NCBI RefSeq assembly: GCF_003610775.1
Contig: NZ_RAQO01000009.1
Span: 124,001 to 188,000, forward strand
DNA: 64,000 nucleotides
DNA from: Alginatibacterium sediminis
Lineage (GTDB): Bacteria; Pseudomonadota; Gammaproteobacteria; Enterobacterales; Celerinatantimonadaceae
Direction of reading: 5' to 3'
A program made the position numbers and the translations under genes. This document shows positions 25,872 to 34,587 of the stretch, piece by piece (position 1 is the stretch's first letter; every line of letters starts with the position of its first letter). A model generated the notes under the pieces. That model saw nothing but the letters and a program-made list of their open reading frames with translations, searched no databases and had not been told where the DNA came from.

Positions 25872-26710
25872 GATTGATACTCCGTAACCGTCCAGCGCTG
25901 GGTTAAGTAGTTGGCGAGAGCCAATACCCCAATCGTTAGTGCAATGAGCACCATGCCGGCTGCTGCTGCTCCGGACCAGTTAAACAAGGGCGAGATATAA
26001 TCGCGGATCGCGACGCCGAGCATTTGAACTCGCCTACCGCCTAGCAATAGTGGAATGGCAAAAGCGCTGGCGTTATAAGCAAACACAATGGATGCGCCAC
26101 TAATAATGCCTGGCTTTAGCAAAGGGAGGGTGATGTCGAAAAAACAGCGCCAATGACTTGCGCCGTTCACACATGCCGCTTCTATGTGTTCTTCAGAAAT
26201 ATTGCGGGTGGCGGTCAGTATAGGAAATACCGCCAAAGGCAAGGCGGTTTGGACCAAGCCAAGTAACACCCCACTTTCGTTAAACAACAGCATGATGGGA
26301 CGGCTGATCAGCCCAAGCTCACGCAAACTGGTGTTAAGTACGCCTGTTGGACCTAACAAGATAATCCAGCCGTAGCTTTGAATTAGAAGATTCAAAATCA
26401 TCGGCATTAATATCGCCACGCTTAATAAGCGTCGTAGCCAAGGTTTTTGTACGGTTGCCATGACCAAGGCTAAAGGAATCGCTAGAACAATCACAATTAC
26501 GGTGCTAAAGGATGCCAGTTTAAAGGTGGTTAGCAGTGAGCGAATAAAGAATGGATCGGCTAGTTCAAGGTAGGGCGTAAATGAGAAGCCTTCAATAGCG
26601 CCTTGATTGGCGGAAAATGAAAATCGAAAAATGAAAAAACACGCTGCTAGGAATGGAGTGATCGTTAACAGCGCGGGGAAACAGAGTAATAAAATCTTGG
26701 TTTTAGACAT
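25868..26710 (-). CDS. ABC importer permease, PotB-like
   Basis: 280 residues, six predicted membrane helices, with the EAA loop IEAACVNGASHWRCFFDITL before PLLKPG. The first helix is at about residues 5-27 (LLLCFPALLTITPFLAACFF). Together with the next gene it forms the membrane channel of the importer. It starts 79 bp after the binding-protein gene, a gap without a visible terminator, so the four genes are likely one transcript. Confidence 0.9.
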   Translation of the reverse strand: MSKTKILLLCFPALLTITPFLAACFFIFRFSFSANQGAIEGFSFTPYLELADPFFIRSLLTTFKLASFSTVIVIVLAIPLALVMATVQKPWLRRLLSVAILMPMILNLLIQSYGWIILLGPTGVLNTSLRELGLISRPIMLLFNESGVLLGLVQTALPLAVFPILTATRNISEEHIEAACVNGASHWRCFFDITLPLLKPGIISGASIVFAYNASAFAIPLLLGGRRVQMLGVAIRDYISPLFNWSGAAAAGMVLIALTIGVLALANYLTQRWTVTEYQS

Positions 26711-26789
26711 CTACATTACATCTCAATGGTAGTCGACTTTTTAAAGCAAGTTTAGATAGAGAGCGTCATTGCTCTCTATCTTGGCAACA

Positions 26790-27884
26790 TTAAGATAAGG
26801 TTTGGGTGTAGCGCTTAATCCAATCTTCACGGACATCAGCAATATAATTTTTGTCGTGAACAATAGCGGTACTGCCGAGTTGTTCCGGCTTCACAATAAA
26901 CGGACTGGCTTTAGCGGCATCTGACATTTTTGCTTGCTGGTTAATCGGACCATTAAGTACTGCTTCAGCCATAATACCTTGCACTTTTGCATCTAAGGTA
27001 AAGTTCATAAAGGCATGCACCACATCGTCTTCACCAGGTTTTGATTTCGGCATAATGGTGTACATCAGATCGGCAAAGAAGCCTTCATCAAGGTCGTAGG
27101 TTGCACCCATGTTTGAATTTGGATCTGCTAATTCTTTGGCGTAAAAAGCTGGTGCATAAACACCGCCAATATCGAGTGCATCGGCGCGGAACAATTCAGC
27201 GATTTGGGTAGGATTTTCACCGAAGGTTAGAATGCGACTCTGTAGTTCTGCTAATTTACTAAAAGCTTGGTCAACATTAACTGCAGCGCCATTACCACCA
27301 AGTAGCTTGTCTGTAGCTACAATGGTATCAAGCGCATCTGTCCAAGTTGATGGCGGCAGGAATAAACGGCCGTCATGCTGTTTTTCCCACAATTGACCAT
27401 AACTGCGAGGCGGCTCGGCAAAAGTTTTGGTGTTATATATCAAACCACCGGTCCAAAGTAGATAACCAATACCGTGACCATCTGCTCCGGTTCTAAAGCG
27501 CGGGTCTACTTGTTCTAAATTTGGGAGCTTGTTGAGATCGGGTTTGGCTAACACCCCATCTTTAGCCAACTCTACAGCGCCAACGCCAGCAAGAGTAATA
27601 ATGTCGTACTGTGCTTTGTCACCCACAGCGCGCAGTTTGGCAACCATTTCCGAGGTGCTGCCGGTACGATCAACAATGACTTTAGCACCTGTGAGTTCTT
27701 CGAAAGGCTTCGCGATATGGTCCACAATTGCTTTACCGGTATTGTCTGACCAGGTTAGCAATCGTATAGTTTTACCATGGAATTTTTTATCTTGGCTGGC
27801 AAAGACTAAAGATGGCATTGCCATCGCAGCAGCAAGCGCTGTACCTGATTTAATAATATGTCGACGTGTGAATTTATTACTCAT
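26790..27884 (-). CDS. ABC importer periplasmic binding protein, PotD-like
   Basis: 364 residues. The N-terminus has a twin-arginine-like signal (FTRRHIIKSG, hydrophobic stretch, cleavage near SLVFA), suggesting export of a folded protein. The mature part reads as a family 1 extracellular solute-binding protein of the PotD type (TIRLLTWSDNTGKAIVDHIA near the start; FAEPPRSYGQLWE; later NFTLDAKVQGIMAEAVLNGP). It would deliver polyamine-like or other small cationic or carboxylate compounds to the permease pair. First gene of the operon, divergent from a LysR regulator. Substrate not determined. Confidence 0.9.
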   Translation of the reverse strand: MSNKFTRRHIIKSGTALAAAMAMPSLVFASQDKKFHGKTIRLLTWSDNTGKAIVDHIAKPFEELTGAKVIVDRTGSTSEMVAKLRAVGDKAQYDIITLAGVGAVELAKDGVLAKPDLNKLPNLEQVDPRFRTGADGHGIGYLLWTGGLIYNTKTFAEPPRSYGQLWEKQHDGRLFLPPSTWTDALDTIVATDKLLGGNGAAVNVDQAFSKLAELQSRILTFGENPTQIAELFRADALDIGGVYAPAFYAKELADPNSNMGATYDLDEGFFADLMYTIMPKSKPGEDDVVHAFMNFTLDAKVQGIMAEAVLNGPINQQAKMSDAAKASPFIVKPEQLGSTAIVHDKNYIADVREDWIKRYTQTLS

Positions 27885-28126
27885 GTTGCTTCCTCAATTT
27901 CAATGTAATTGGCCCTACAACATCGGGTCTTTCAAAACGCTAACAAGTCTTCCTGACCCATCGCACTTTAAGCTTCACTTGTATTCAGCCAGCAAAAACT
28001 CGCAAAGGTTGCGTAGTTGTTGCGCGAAAAAGTGAAGTTTTACTCTAGAGTAGTTTGATTCATGACGATAATGACTTATTCTGACTAGTTCATTCCAAAA
28101 ACGCATGAACTTGAGTTGCTCTGCTT

Positions 28127-29044
28127 ATGAAACGTCAATTGCCATCAATGATTTCGCTGTGCTGTTTTGAATCGGCGGCCAAACATTTGAGCTTCACCAG
28201 AGCTTCAGAAGAGTTGTTTATGACTCAAAGCGCCGTTAGCCGACAAATCAAAAAGTTAGAGCAATCGTTAGGTTGTGAGCTGTTTGAACGGGTTAAACAG
28301 CGTTTGAAGCTTACGCAAGCGGGTAGTGACTACGCCGCTCAAGTGTCTCAAATACTCGAGCAACTCGAGTTGCAGACCGCAAAGCTAAGAAAGAAAATTT
28401 CTGGCCGTTTAGTGGTTGGAGTTGAAGATGCCTTAACCACCCGTTGGCTTATTCCAAAACTGCATGACTTTCAGCGTTTGTATCCGGAGATTGAAACCGA
28501 AATTATCACCGATGTGCATCAGCTGTACACTCAGCGTGATGGATACGACATTGGGATCTTGTGTGGGGACGGTAAGTGGCCGGAAATGCAGTCGCAGTTT
28601 TTGATGCCTGAAAATTTGGTCGCTATTTGTAGTCCAAGTTTGTTTGAGCGCTATGGGCCGGTTGTCTCACCGATTGATGTACTAAATTACCCCTTTATTC
28701 ACCAAACCGCGCGTCCGTCAACAACGCGGTATTGGTTACATGAAGCGGGTCTGAGCCCTGAACAAATTGACGCATTACCGGGATTACGTTTGGAGCATTT
28801 TCGTTTGGTGGTGGACGCCGCGATGCAAGGCTTAGGACTAAGTGTGGTCCCACGATATTTTATTGAAGATGAACTCAATCGTGGTGTGTTAGTGATGGCT
28901 TGCAGCCAAGCCTTGTCCTGTAGTGATAATTATTATGTGGTCCATCATGAGTCCCGCCAACTTGATCCACAAATCAATGTCTTTGCGCAATGGTTATTAA
29001 GCTGGGGAGGTAGCGCTCGACCAGCAGGGCAGCTTGTGGACTAA
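28127..29044 (+). CDS. LysR-family regulator, GcvA-like
   Basis: 305 residues. The winged helix-turn-helix (residues about 5-64) contains FESAAKHLSFTRASEELFMT and QSAVSRQIKKLEQSLGCELF, very close to GcvA-type regulators. The remainder is the ligand-sensing periplasmic-binding-like domain. It is divergently oriented to the ABC importer with about 240 bp between the starts, a classic arrangement in which a LysR protein activates the neighbouring operon in response to its substrate. Confidence 0.9.
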   Translation: MKRQLPSMISLCCFESAAKHLSFTRASEELFMTQSAVSRQIKKLEQSLGCELFERVKQRLKLTQAGSDYAAQVSQILEQLELQTAKLRKKISGRLVVGVEDALTTRWLIPKLHDFQRLYPEIETEIITDVHQLYTQRDGYDIGILCGDGKWPEMQSQFLMPENLVAICSPSLFERYGPVVSPIDVLNYPFIHQTARPSTTRYWLHEAGLSPEQIDALPGLRLEHFRLVVDAAMQGLGLSVVPRYFIEDELNRGVLVMACSQALSCSDNYYVVHHESRQLDPQINVFAQWLLSWGGSARPAGQLVD

Positions 29045-29174
29045 AACCTAGAGCTTTATTTGGTTCTAAGTTTTGCTTAACTCGCTGTCATTTCCAAATC
29101 GCTTTGTTCAAGTAAGCTGGCTAAGAAATGACCACAGAAGATAGCCTCAAGGATTGGCAAGTTTAGCGTGCAAT

Positions 29175-29214
29175 AACCTACCGTAATTAGCAAAGTTCTA
29201 ATTACGGTAGGTTT
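29175..29214. terminator. Strong hairpin terminator between convergent genes
   Basis: AACCTACCGTAATTAG pairs perfectly with its complement across a seven-base loop and is followed on the plus strand by TTTGTTTTATTTG. It terminates the LysR gene and sits directly at the 3' end of the convergent TAXI gene. Confidence 0.85.
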
Positions 29215-29217
29215 GTT

Positions 29218-30177
29218 TTATTTGTTCCAAATCCCCATTTCTTTGTAGGCTTTGATGGCACCTTCATGGTACGGCACCACATTGTCTTGAACCATGCCTT
29301 GTGGGTTATATCGCGCGTAGGCTCCAAACGCGCTTTTCAAACTGTCTTTGTTCGATGCCATTGTTTGTACAAGTTCGTAAACTGTCTCGTCAGCGACATC
29401 CGCACTCGCCAGTAGGTAAAAGTCAACTTCGATCATGTGAGTAGGATCATCTACAACACCAGTTTTAGACTCACTAGGACTAACACTGACGATTCGCGCC
29501 GAGGGCAGATTTTCACTAACGGCTTGTTTGGATGCATCAGAGTTATCTAAGCTGAGATAACGCCAGCCTCCATCCATTGTCGCCATAGCTTTTTTACCCG
29601 CGCCAACATTCATGGGGATCAAGGCCGCATCAACTCGGTTTTCTGCTAAGGCAGTAATCGCTGTTACAAAGTTCGGTGCTGGTACTTTTTTGGTTTGTTC
29701 AATATCAACTGAGCCGGAAGCTAAAGCGGCATTGGAGTAGTAATGAAAAGTTCTCCCAGAATTGTATCCAGAAGGAACGCGCATATCGACCAAGTCTCCG
29801 ATTGATTTCACTTTTGAGTTCGTGGGAACCGCGAAAGAAGTTTGGGTTGCTACAACAACGCCGACCAAACGTAGATTTTTGTTCTCACGCCCCTCGAAAT
29901 TCTCTTGTCCTAAATAGGCAAAAGTAGCTTCTCCGCCATTCGCAAATCCGAAATCAAGGCGATTGCTATTCATCATAGGTATGTATGTAGAAGAACCAGC
30001 AAAAGGAGAAACACGATATTGTTTATCGGTTTTCTCAACCATCACTTTTGATAAAGCTGCGCCTAAGGAATAGAACAAGGATCCTTGCTGATTAGTACCA
30101 ATCTTTATGGTGGCTGCGCTTGCGTAACTTGCGCAAAACAGGCTCAAGGATAAGGCGGCGATTTTGACAGTATTCAT
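29218..30177 (-). CDS. TRAP transporter solute-binding protein, TAXI family
   Basis: 319 residues. A clear signal peptide (MNTVKIAALSLSLF, cleavage after ASYASA) precedes a TAXI-type binding protein (IKIGTNQQGSLFYSLGAALS at the start of the mature part, then a typical NRLDFGFANGG segment). It captures a small carboxylate or similar solute in the periplasm and hands it to the fused TRAP permease 21 bp upstream. Its adjacent partner permease is of the DctQM-fused type that normally goes with TAXI proteins. The ligand is unknown; the next gene in the operon is a fumarylacetoacetase-family enzyme. Confidence 0.92.
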   Translation of the reverse strand: MNTVKIAALSLSLFCASYASAATIKIGTNQQGSLFYSLGAALSKVMVEKTDKQYRVSPFAGSSTYIPMMNSNRLDFGFANGGEATFAYLGQENFEGRENKNLRLVGVVVATQTSFAVPTNSKVKSIGDLVDMRVPSGYNSGRTFHYYSNAALASGSVDIEQTKKVPAPNFVTAITALAENRVDAALIPMNVGAGKKAMATMDGGWRYLSLDNSDASKQAVSENLPSARIVSVSPSESKTGVVDDPTHMIEVDFYLLASADVADETVYELVQTMASNKDSLKSAFGAYARYNPQGMVQDNVVPYHEGAIKAYKEMGIWNK

Positions 30178-30198
30178 AGTTCCCTCTTCTTTACTAGT

Positions 30199-32076
30199 TT
30201 AGATAGCTACGTTTTTTGTGGGTGATGATTTATAAAGTCTAAAGAGCAACAATGCGCCGATGGCAAGCGCTACAATTGATGGTAGGAAATTTAGATCGAT
30301 CCAGCTGCGTGGCATGATTATCAAGATGCCCAAAAGTAGAAATAACAATCGCTGTGCAAGTGATAAAGATTTACTAAAGTAACCAACGACTGCAACGCTG
30401 ATTAAAAGTACACCAAAGATGCTTAGCGCGAAGGTCAGTACAATATCAACTGGATTAGAGTTCATCGTTAATGCAGGGGTAAAAATAAACATCAGGGGCA
30501 CGACATAGGCTAACCAGCCGAGTTTCATCGCTTCAAAACCGGTTTTCATCGGTTTAGATTCGGTGATGGTCGCCGCTGAAAACGCTGCTAGCGCAATCGG
30601 CGGAGTTATCATCGACATCATTCCAAAGTATAGGATAAACATGTGCGCAGCTAAGGGCTCAATCCCGGTTTCGATTAATGCTGGAGCAACAAGTGCGGCC
30701 AAAAGCACATAGACACCTGTGGTTGGCATTCCCATTCCTAGCAAAATACAGACCGCGGCAGAAACCAATAACAAGATTGAGATGTGACTGGCTCCAAGCT
30801 GTACAAGGGTTAAAGTAAGAGCAAACCCACCCGATGAAATGTTTAGTAAGCCAATTACGATACCCGCTCCGGCGACAATCATGATTAAGTCTTTAACCGC
30901 TATGCCTGTCTCAGGGAATGACTCGATTAGTTTTTTTAACTCAAGTCTGTGACCTTGATAGCTTCGTAAAGAGCCTAGAATCACAATTGAAATAGAACCA
31001 TAAAGTGCGGCCAGTTGTGCGGAAGCATTGTTTATGAACATGGCATACATTAGTACAATAAAGGGAATCGCAAAATGCCATCCTTCTTTGAGAACTTCAG
31101 AGACTGACTTTAGGATGCTTTGCGAAGGTACTATATTGTCTCTTGCGGCGATTAAATCTACTTGTATAAAGAGTGATATATAGTAAAGAAGAGCCGGAAT
31201 GAGCGCCGCAAGGACCACTTCGCTATACGGAATTTCGAGGGTTTGCGCCATCAAAAACGCTGCTGCGCCCATAATCGGCGGCATCAGTTGACCACCAGTT
31301 GAAGCAATTGCTTCAATAGCGCCTGATTGCACTCCGCTGTACCCGGAGCGACGCATCAAAGGTATAGTCATAACTCCGGTTGTAACAACGTTGGAAACAG
31401 CGCTACCTGAGATAGAGCCAAATAGTGCCGAACCGACAATTGATGTTTTTGCGGCGCTACCGCGCTTTTTTCCCATCGCAGCCATTGCTAAATCGATAAA
31501 AAATTCGCCGCAGCCGGTTAAAACTAGAAGCTTCCCAAAAAATATAAATACGACAACAATACTTGCAATAACTGCCAGTGGAGTGCCCAAAATAGCATTC
31601 GGGTCAAAGGCTAAATAAACAGCAATTTCTTGCCAACTACTATTGGTACCCGTTAAGGGGTCCGGAATGAACTCACCAAAGAGCGCATAAGCGAAAAATA
31701 TAGCAATTACCGAAATGAGTACCCAGCCCGTAGTACGACGGATTGCATCTAAGACCAAAAGAGCGGCCATGCTTCCCAGTATTTGCATCTCAACTGTCAG
31801 GTAAGGAAAGTCCATCTGAAAGCGCTGATAGTGAATACTAATCCAGCCAAAGATAGCAAACGCTAAGCCTGCGAGTAGGTAGAATAAATACTTATGAATT
31901 GATGTTTCCGCACTGCGGGTTAAATAAACAAGAGAGCACCCAAAGCCTAATAATACGGCTAAAAACTGAACCCTTGCGATCTCTAGTCCAAACACAATTG
32001 GCAGTTGTAAGGCCCACATAATGCTTAGCAATGGGATTGTTGCCGCAATAATGTTTGAGAATGTCCGCTGGCTCAT
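30199..32076 (-). CDS. TRAP transporter fused permease (DctQM type)
   Basis: 625 residues, with about 16 hydrophobic helices. The first part (about 1-130) corresponds to the small 4TM subunit, the rest to the large DctM-like subunit (GSISGSAVSNVVTTGVMTIP and GMGMPTTGVYVLLAALVAPAL are hallmark stretches). It imports the ligand of the TAXI protein using a sodium or proton gradient. Gene order permease then TAXI on the minus strand indicates co-transcription behind the fumarylacetoacetase-family gene. Confidence 0.93.
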   Translation of the reverse strand: MSQRTFSNIIAATIPLLSIMWALQLPIVFGLEIARVQFLAVLLGFGCSLVYLTRSAETSIHKYLFYLLAGLAFAIFGWISIHYQRFQMDFPYLTVEMQILGSMAALLVLDAIRRTTGWVLISVIAIFFAYALFGEFIPDPLTGTNSSWQEIAVYLAFDPNAILGTPLAVIASIVVVFIFFGKLLVLTGCGEFFIDLAMAAMGKKRGSAAKTSIVGSALFGSISGSAVSNVVTTGVMTIPLMRRSGYSGVQSGAIEAIASTGGQLMPPIMGAAAFLMAQTLEIPYSEVVLAALIPALLYYISLFIQVDLIAARDNIVPSQSILKSVSEVLKEGWHFAIPFIVLMYAMFINNASAQLAALYGSISIVILGSLRSYQGHRLELKKLIESFPETGIAVKDLIMIVAGAGIVIGLLNISSGGFALTLTLVQLGASHISILLLVSAAVCILLGMGMPTTGVYVLLAALVAPALIETGIEPLAAHMFILYFGMMSMITPPIALAAFSAATITESKPMKTGFEAMKLGWLAYVVPLMFIFTPALTMNSNPVDIVLTFALSIFGVLLISVAVVGYFSKSLSLAQRLLFLLLGILIIMPRSWIDLNFLPSIVALAIGALLLFRLYKSSPTKNVAI

Positions 32077-32164
32077 CGTTGGTAGTCCTTTACACCGAGT
32101 GCTAACTCTATTTATTTACACGCGCAAGGGCGATGCATATTTGTCACAGCTATCAAATGAGTGC

Positions 32165-33031
32165 TTATTGTTCATCTTCAATGGTGTTGCGTAGCGTTCC
32201 TAAACCTGCCGCCTCTATCTCAATGATGTCTCCTGGCTTCATGAACACAGGTGGTTTTCTGACATATCCAACCCCAGCTGGTGTGCCGGTAATGATCACG
32301 TCTCCTGGGCGTAAAGTGAGGCATTCACTGAGTATTTCTATCAGCTTAGCCATTGGAAAAATAAAATCCGCAGTACTAGCGTTTTGCATCACTTCGCCAT
32401 TAAGGCGAGTTTGCAACTCCACGGCATGCATTCCAGGTGGAAGCTCATCGGCACTGACAAACTCAGGTCCAAATGCGCCAGTATCGTCAAAGTTTTTACC
32501 AATCGTCCATTGTGAGCTCTTGCGTTGATAATCTCTAAGTGTTGCATCATTGAAAAGTGAATATCCGGCAACGTAATCTAAACCATGCTCAGCTTTTATA
32601 TGGCGCGCTGTTTTACCAATAACCGCAGCTATTTCGCCTTCATAATCGAGTTTACTGGAATTCTTCGGTCTTAAAATTGGACTTTGGTGGCCTATGAGTG
32701 AATCTGAACAGCGTAGGAAAATTTCTGGATATTCGGGTGGGGCAACGCCACCTTCGACAGCGTGGGCGGCGTAGTTTCGACCGATACAGATTATCTTTCC
32801 TGGCTTTGCGATAACAGGTCGATAGTTTAGTTGCTCAATTGCAATGCGTGATTCAATCGCAGCGTTAGCGGCTACCCCATCGAGTAATCTATTTAAGTCA
32901 CTGTCGAGTTCTAACAGTTCGAGTAAAGTTGTAGGCAATTCTGGGGCTGCGATACTTAAGTCAATGACATAGTCATCGGCTTTGATTCCGATACGTTCTT
33001 CCCCGGCTGTTTCAAACGAGACAATTCTCAT
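32165..33031 (-). CDS. Fumarylacetoacetate hydrolase-family enzyme
   Basis: 288 residues. The FAH fold spans about residues 75-285, with the ligand-binding motif KIICIGRNYAAHA, the metal-binding Glu set in LDYEGEIAAVIGK, and the family-typical PGDVIITGTPAGVGYVRKP. Members hydrolyse, decarboxylate or hydrate diketo-acids in aromatic and sugar-acid breakdown; 2-hydroxyhepta-2,4-diene-1,7-dioate isomerase and acylpyruvase relatives share this length. It leads the minus-strand operon with the TAXI/TRAP transporter, so it likely acts on a product of the imported compound. The exact reaction is open. Its divergent promoter region carries motifs shared with the malonate operon. Confidence 0.88.
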   Translation of the reverse strand: MRIVSFETAGEERIGIKADDYVIDLSIAAPELPTTLLELLELDSDLNRLLDGVAANAAIESRIAIEQLNYRPVIAKPGKIICIGRNYAAHAVEGGVAPPEYPEIFLRCSDSLIGHQSPILRPKNSSKLDYEGEIAAVIGKTARHIKAEHGLDYVAGYSLFNDATLRDYQRKSSQWTIGKNFDDTGAFGPEFVSADELPPGMHAVELQTRLNGEVMQNASTADFIFPMAKLIEILSECLTLRPGDVIITGTPAGVGYVRKPPVFMKPGDIIEIEAAGLGTLRNTIEDEQ

Positions 33032-33097
33032 ATGACATCCATTTCCACGTTAATGATTTGTTAAAACTAAACTTAGCTCAAAAAAAAGATTATTTCT

Positions 33098-33122
33098 AGT
33101 GTTAAGTTAAAATATCGTTATT
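33098..33122. promoter_or_regulatory. Shared motif pair in the FAH/GlcG divergent promoter
   Basis: AGTGTTAAGTT (33098-33108) is followed by the near-palindrome AATATCGTTATT (33111-33122). The same 11-mer and the palindrome AATATCGATATT occur upstream of the malonate operon at 37884-37944. They are candidate operators of the local GntR regulator. Confidence 0.5.
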
Positions 33123-33162
33123 TTTAATTTCAAAGGTGCGAGATCGACTTTAAGTGTGTAAT

Positions 33163-33690
33163 ATGAGGTTCATAGACCATAGAAACAGAGTGTGCCTCGT
33201 GTCTGATTACTATATAAAATCTTTAGTTGTTCCGCTTCCGCTAGCCGATGCCGATAAAATAATTGAGAAAGCACTGCAATTAGGTCGCAGCAATGAGATG
33301 TTGCCGCTGACGGTCGCGGTACTCGATATGGGTGGAAACCTTATTGCTTTGAAGCGTGAAGATGGTTGCGGAATTATGCGCAGTGATATTGCAATTGGAA
33401 AAGCTTGGGGCGCCTTGGGTATGGGGATTTCAACACGTACAATTCGCGATCGTTTGGCTGACCGACCTTCATTTCAAGCCGCGTTGGCATCGGTGTCTAA
33501 TGGCCGGTTTATACCTGTACCGGGCGGTGTACTCATTTGTAAATCAAATAACGAAGTTGTCGGGGCTGTTGGTGTGAGCGGTGATGCTTCAAATAGAGAC
33601 GAATACTGCGCTATTCAAGCTGTGCTCGAAACCGGATACTTAGCTCATCCTGAGCAGCCCGATGAAAACTGGTCGCAAGCCAGCTTATAG
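33163..33690 (+). CDS. GlcG/HbpS-like heme-binding family protein
   Basis: About 175 residues. The GlcG/HbpS pattern is clear: PLTVAVLDMGGNLIALKRED, then a helix, KAWGALGMG, and PVPGGVLICKSNNEVVGAVG near the C-terminus. The family includes heme-binding HbpS and proteins encoded beside glycolate and diol catabolic operons. Role unknown. No signal peptide is evident. The start is uncertain: GTG 33154, ATG 33163 or GTG 33199 are in frame, and none has a strong binding site. It is divergent from the FAH gene and shares its promoter region. Confidence 0.8.
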   Translation: MRFIDHRNRVCLVSDYYIKSLVVPLPLADADKIIEKALQLGRSNEMLPLTVAVLDMGGNLIALKREDGCGIMRSDIAIGKAWGALGMGISTRTIRDRLADRPSFQAALASVSNGRFIPVPGGVLICKSNNEVVGAVGVSGDASNRDEYCAIQAVLETGYLAHPEQPDENWSQASL

Positions 33691-33736
33691 ATAGCAGCGC
33701 AGTCATTATTTCAGGCTTTGTCTGTTGGTATTGTTA

Positions 33737-34435
33737 CTATAAATTTAGGTTGTTTTTCTCGAGTAACTTTGACAAAAAACCGCCGGTCGAGTTGTAATGG
33801 TTGACCAACAACGTCGCTGCTTTGTCAGCATTGCGCTCAATAGTGGCATTTAGTATTTGAGTGTGCTCATCCGAGATATTACGTTTTTTATAATCAATGG
33901 TTTTTTCGGCTAAGAATCGGTAGCGAATATTCTGATCATAAAGCTGCTCTGAATACCCAAGTAATATCGGACTTTGGCACTCACCTATAAGCGCCATATG
34001 AAAAGCTTTATGCTGTGACTCCCAAGATTCGAAGTCATCGATATTCGCTCGCGATAGGCGGTGATGCAGAATGACTAGCTGTTCCTCCCAGTTGCTATCA
34101 CCCAGCTCAATACTTTTTCGTAAGGCTAGTACATCGAGCTCGCAACGTAGCATTAATACTTCATTGAAATTTGACTCACTTAATAAGGAAACCCGAAACC
34201 CACGTTGATCAATTCTGTCTACTAATCCATCAGAAGTTAGTAAGCTTAAGGCTTCGCGGATCGGTGACGCGCCTATATTCAGTAAAGTCTTAAGTGATTC
34301 AATTTTCAGCTTTTCTCCAGGTGACAACTCACACTTGAGAATTTTGGTTCGCAGCTGATGATAGACTCGATTGATCGCAGTTTTGCCGTTTTGGGCAGCG
34401 GGATCCTCTTTCATATCTGGGTCTCTACTATTCAT
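33737..34435 (-). CDS. GntR-family regulator, FadR subfamily
   Basis: 232 residues from the ATG (a GTG ten codons upstream is possible). The winged helix is at about residues 20-85 (INRVYHQLRTKILKCELSPG, then ASPIREALSLLTSDGLVDR), and the C-terminal all-helical FCD domain binds a carboxylate effector. It lies directly downstream of the malonyl-CoA synthetase and decarboxylase genes on the same strand, the position of MatR in rhizobial malonate operons. It likely represses the malonate and neighbouring transport genes until the carboxylate is present. Confidence 0.88.
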   Translation of the reverse strand: MNSRDPDMKEDPAAQNGKTAINRVYHQLRTKILKCELSPGEKLKIESLKTLLNIGASPIREALSLLTSDGLVDRIDQRGFRVSLLSESNFNEVLMLRCELDVLALRKSIELGDSNWEEQLVILHHRLSRANIDDFESWESQHKAFHMALIGECQSPILLGYSEQLYDQNIRYRFLAEKTIDYKKRNISDEHTQILNATIERNADKAATLLVNHYNSTGGFLSKLLEKNNLNL

Positions 34436-34587
34436 AAGTTTAAAAGCAATGCCGGAGCTTGCCACCGTTTATGTGTATGTAACGTATCATTCCATTGACG
34501 CCAATAACTACTTCAAAAAGGTCTAAATACGATTAAAGAGGCAGTATTCTAGTTAGCTCATTGATAATCAGCAACTTCGAATATAGC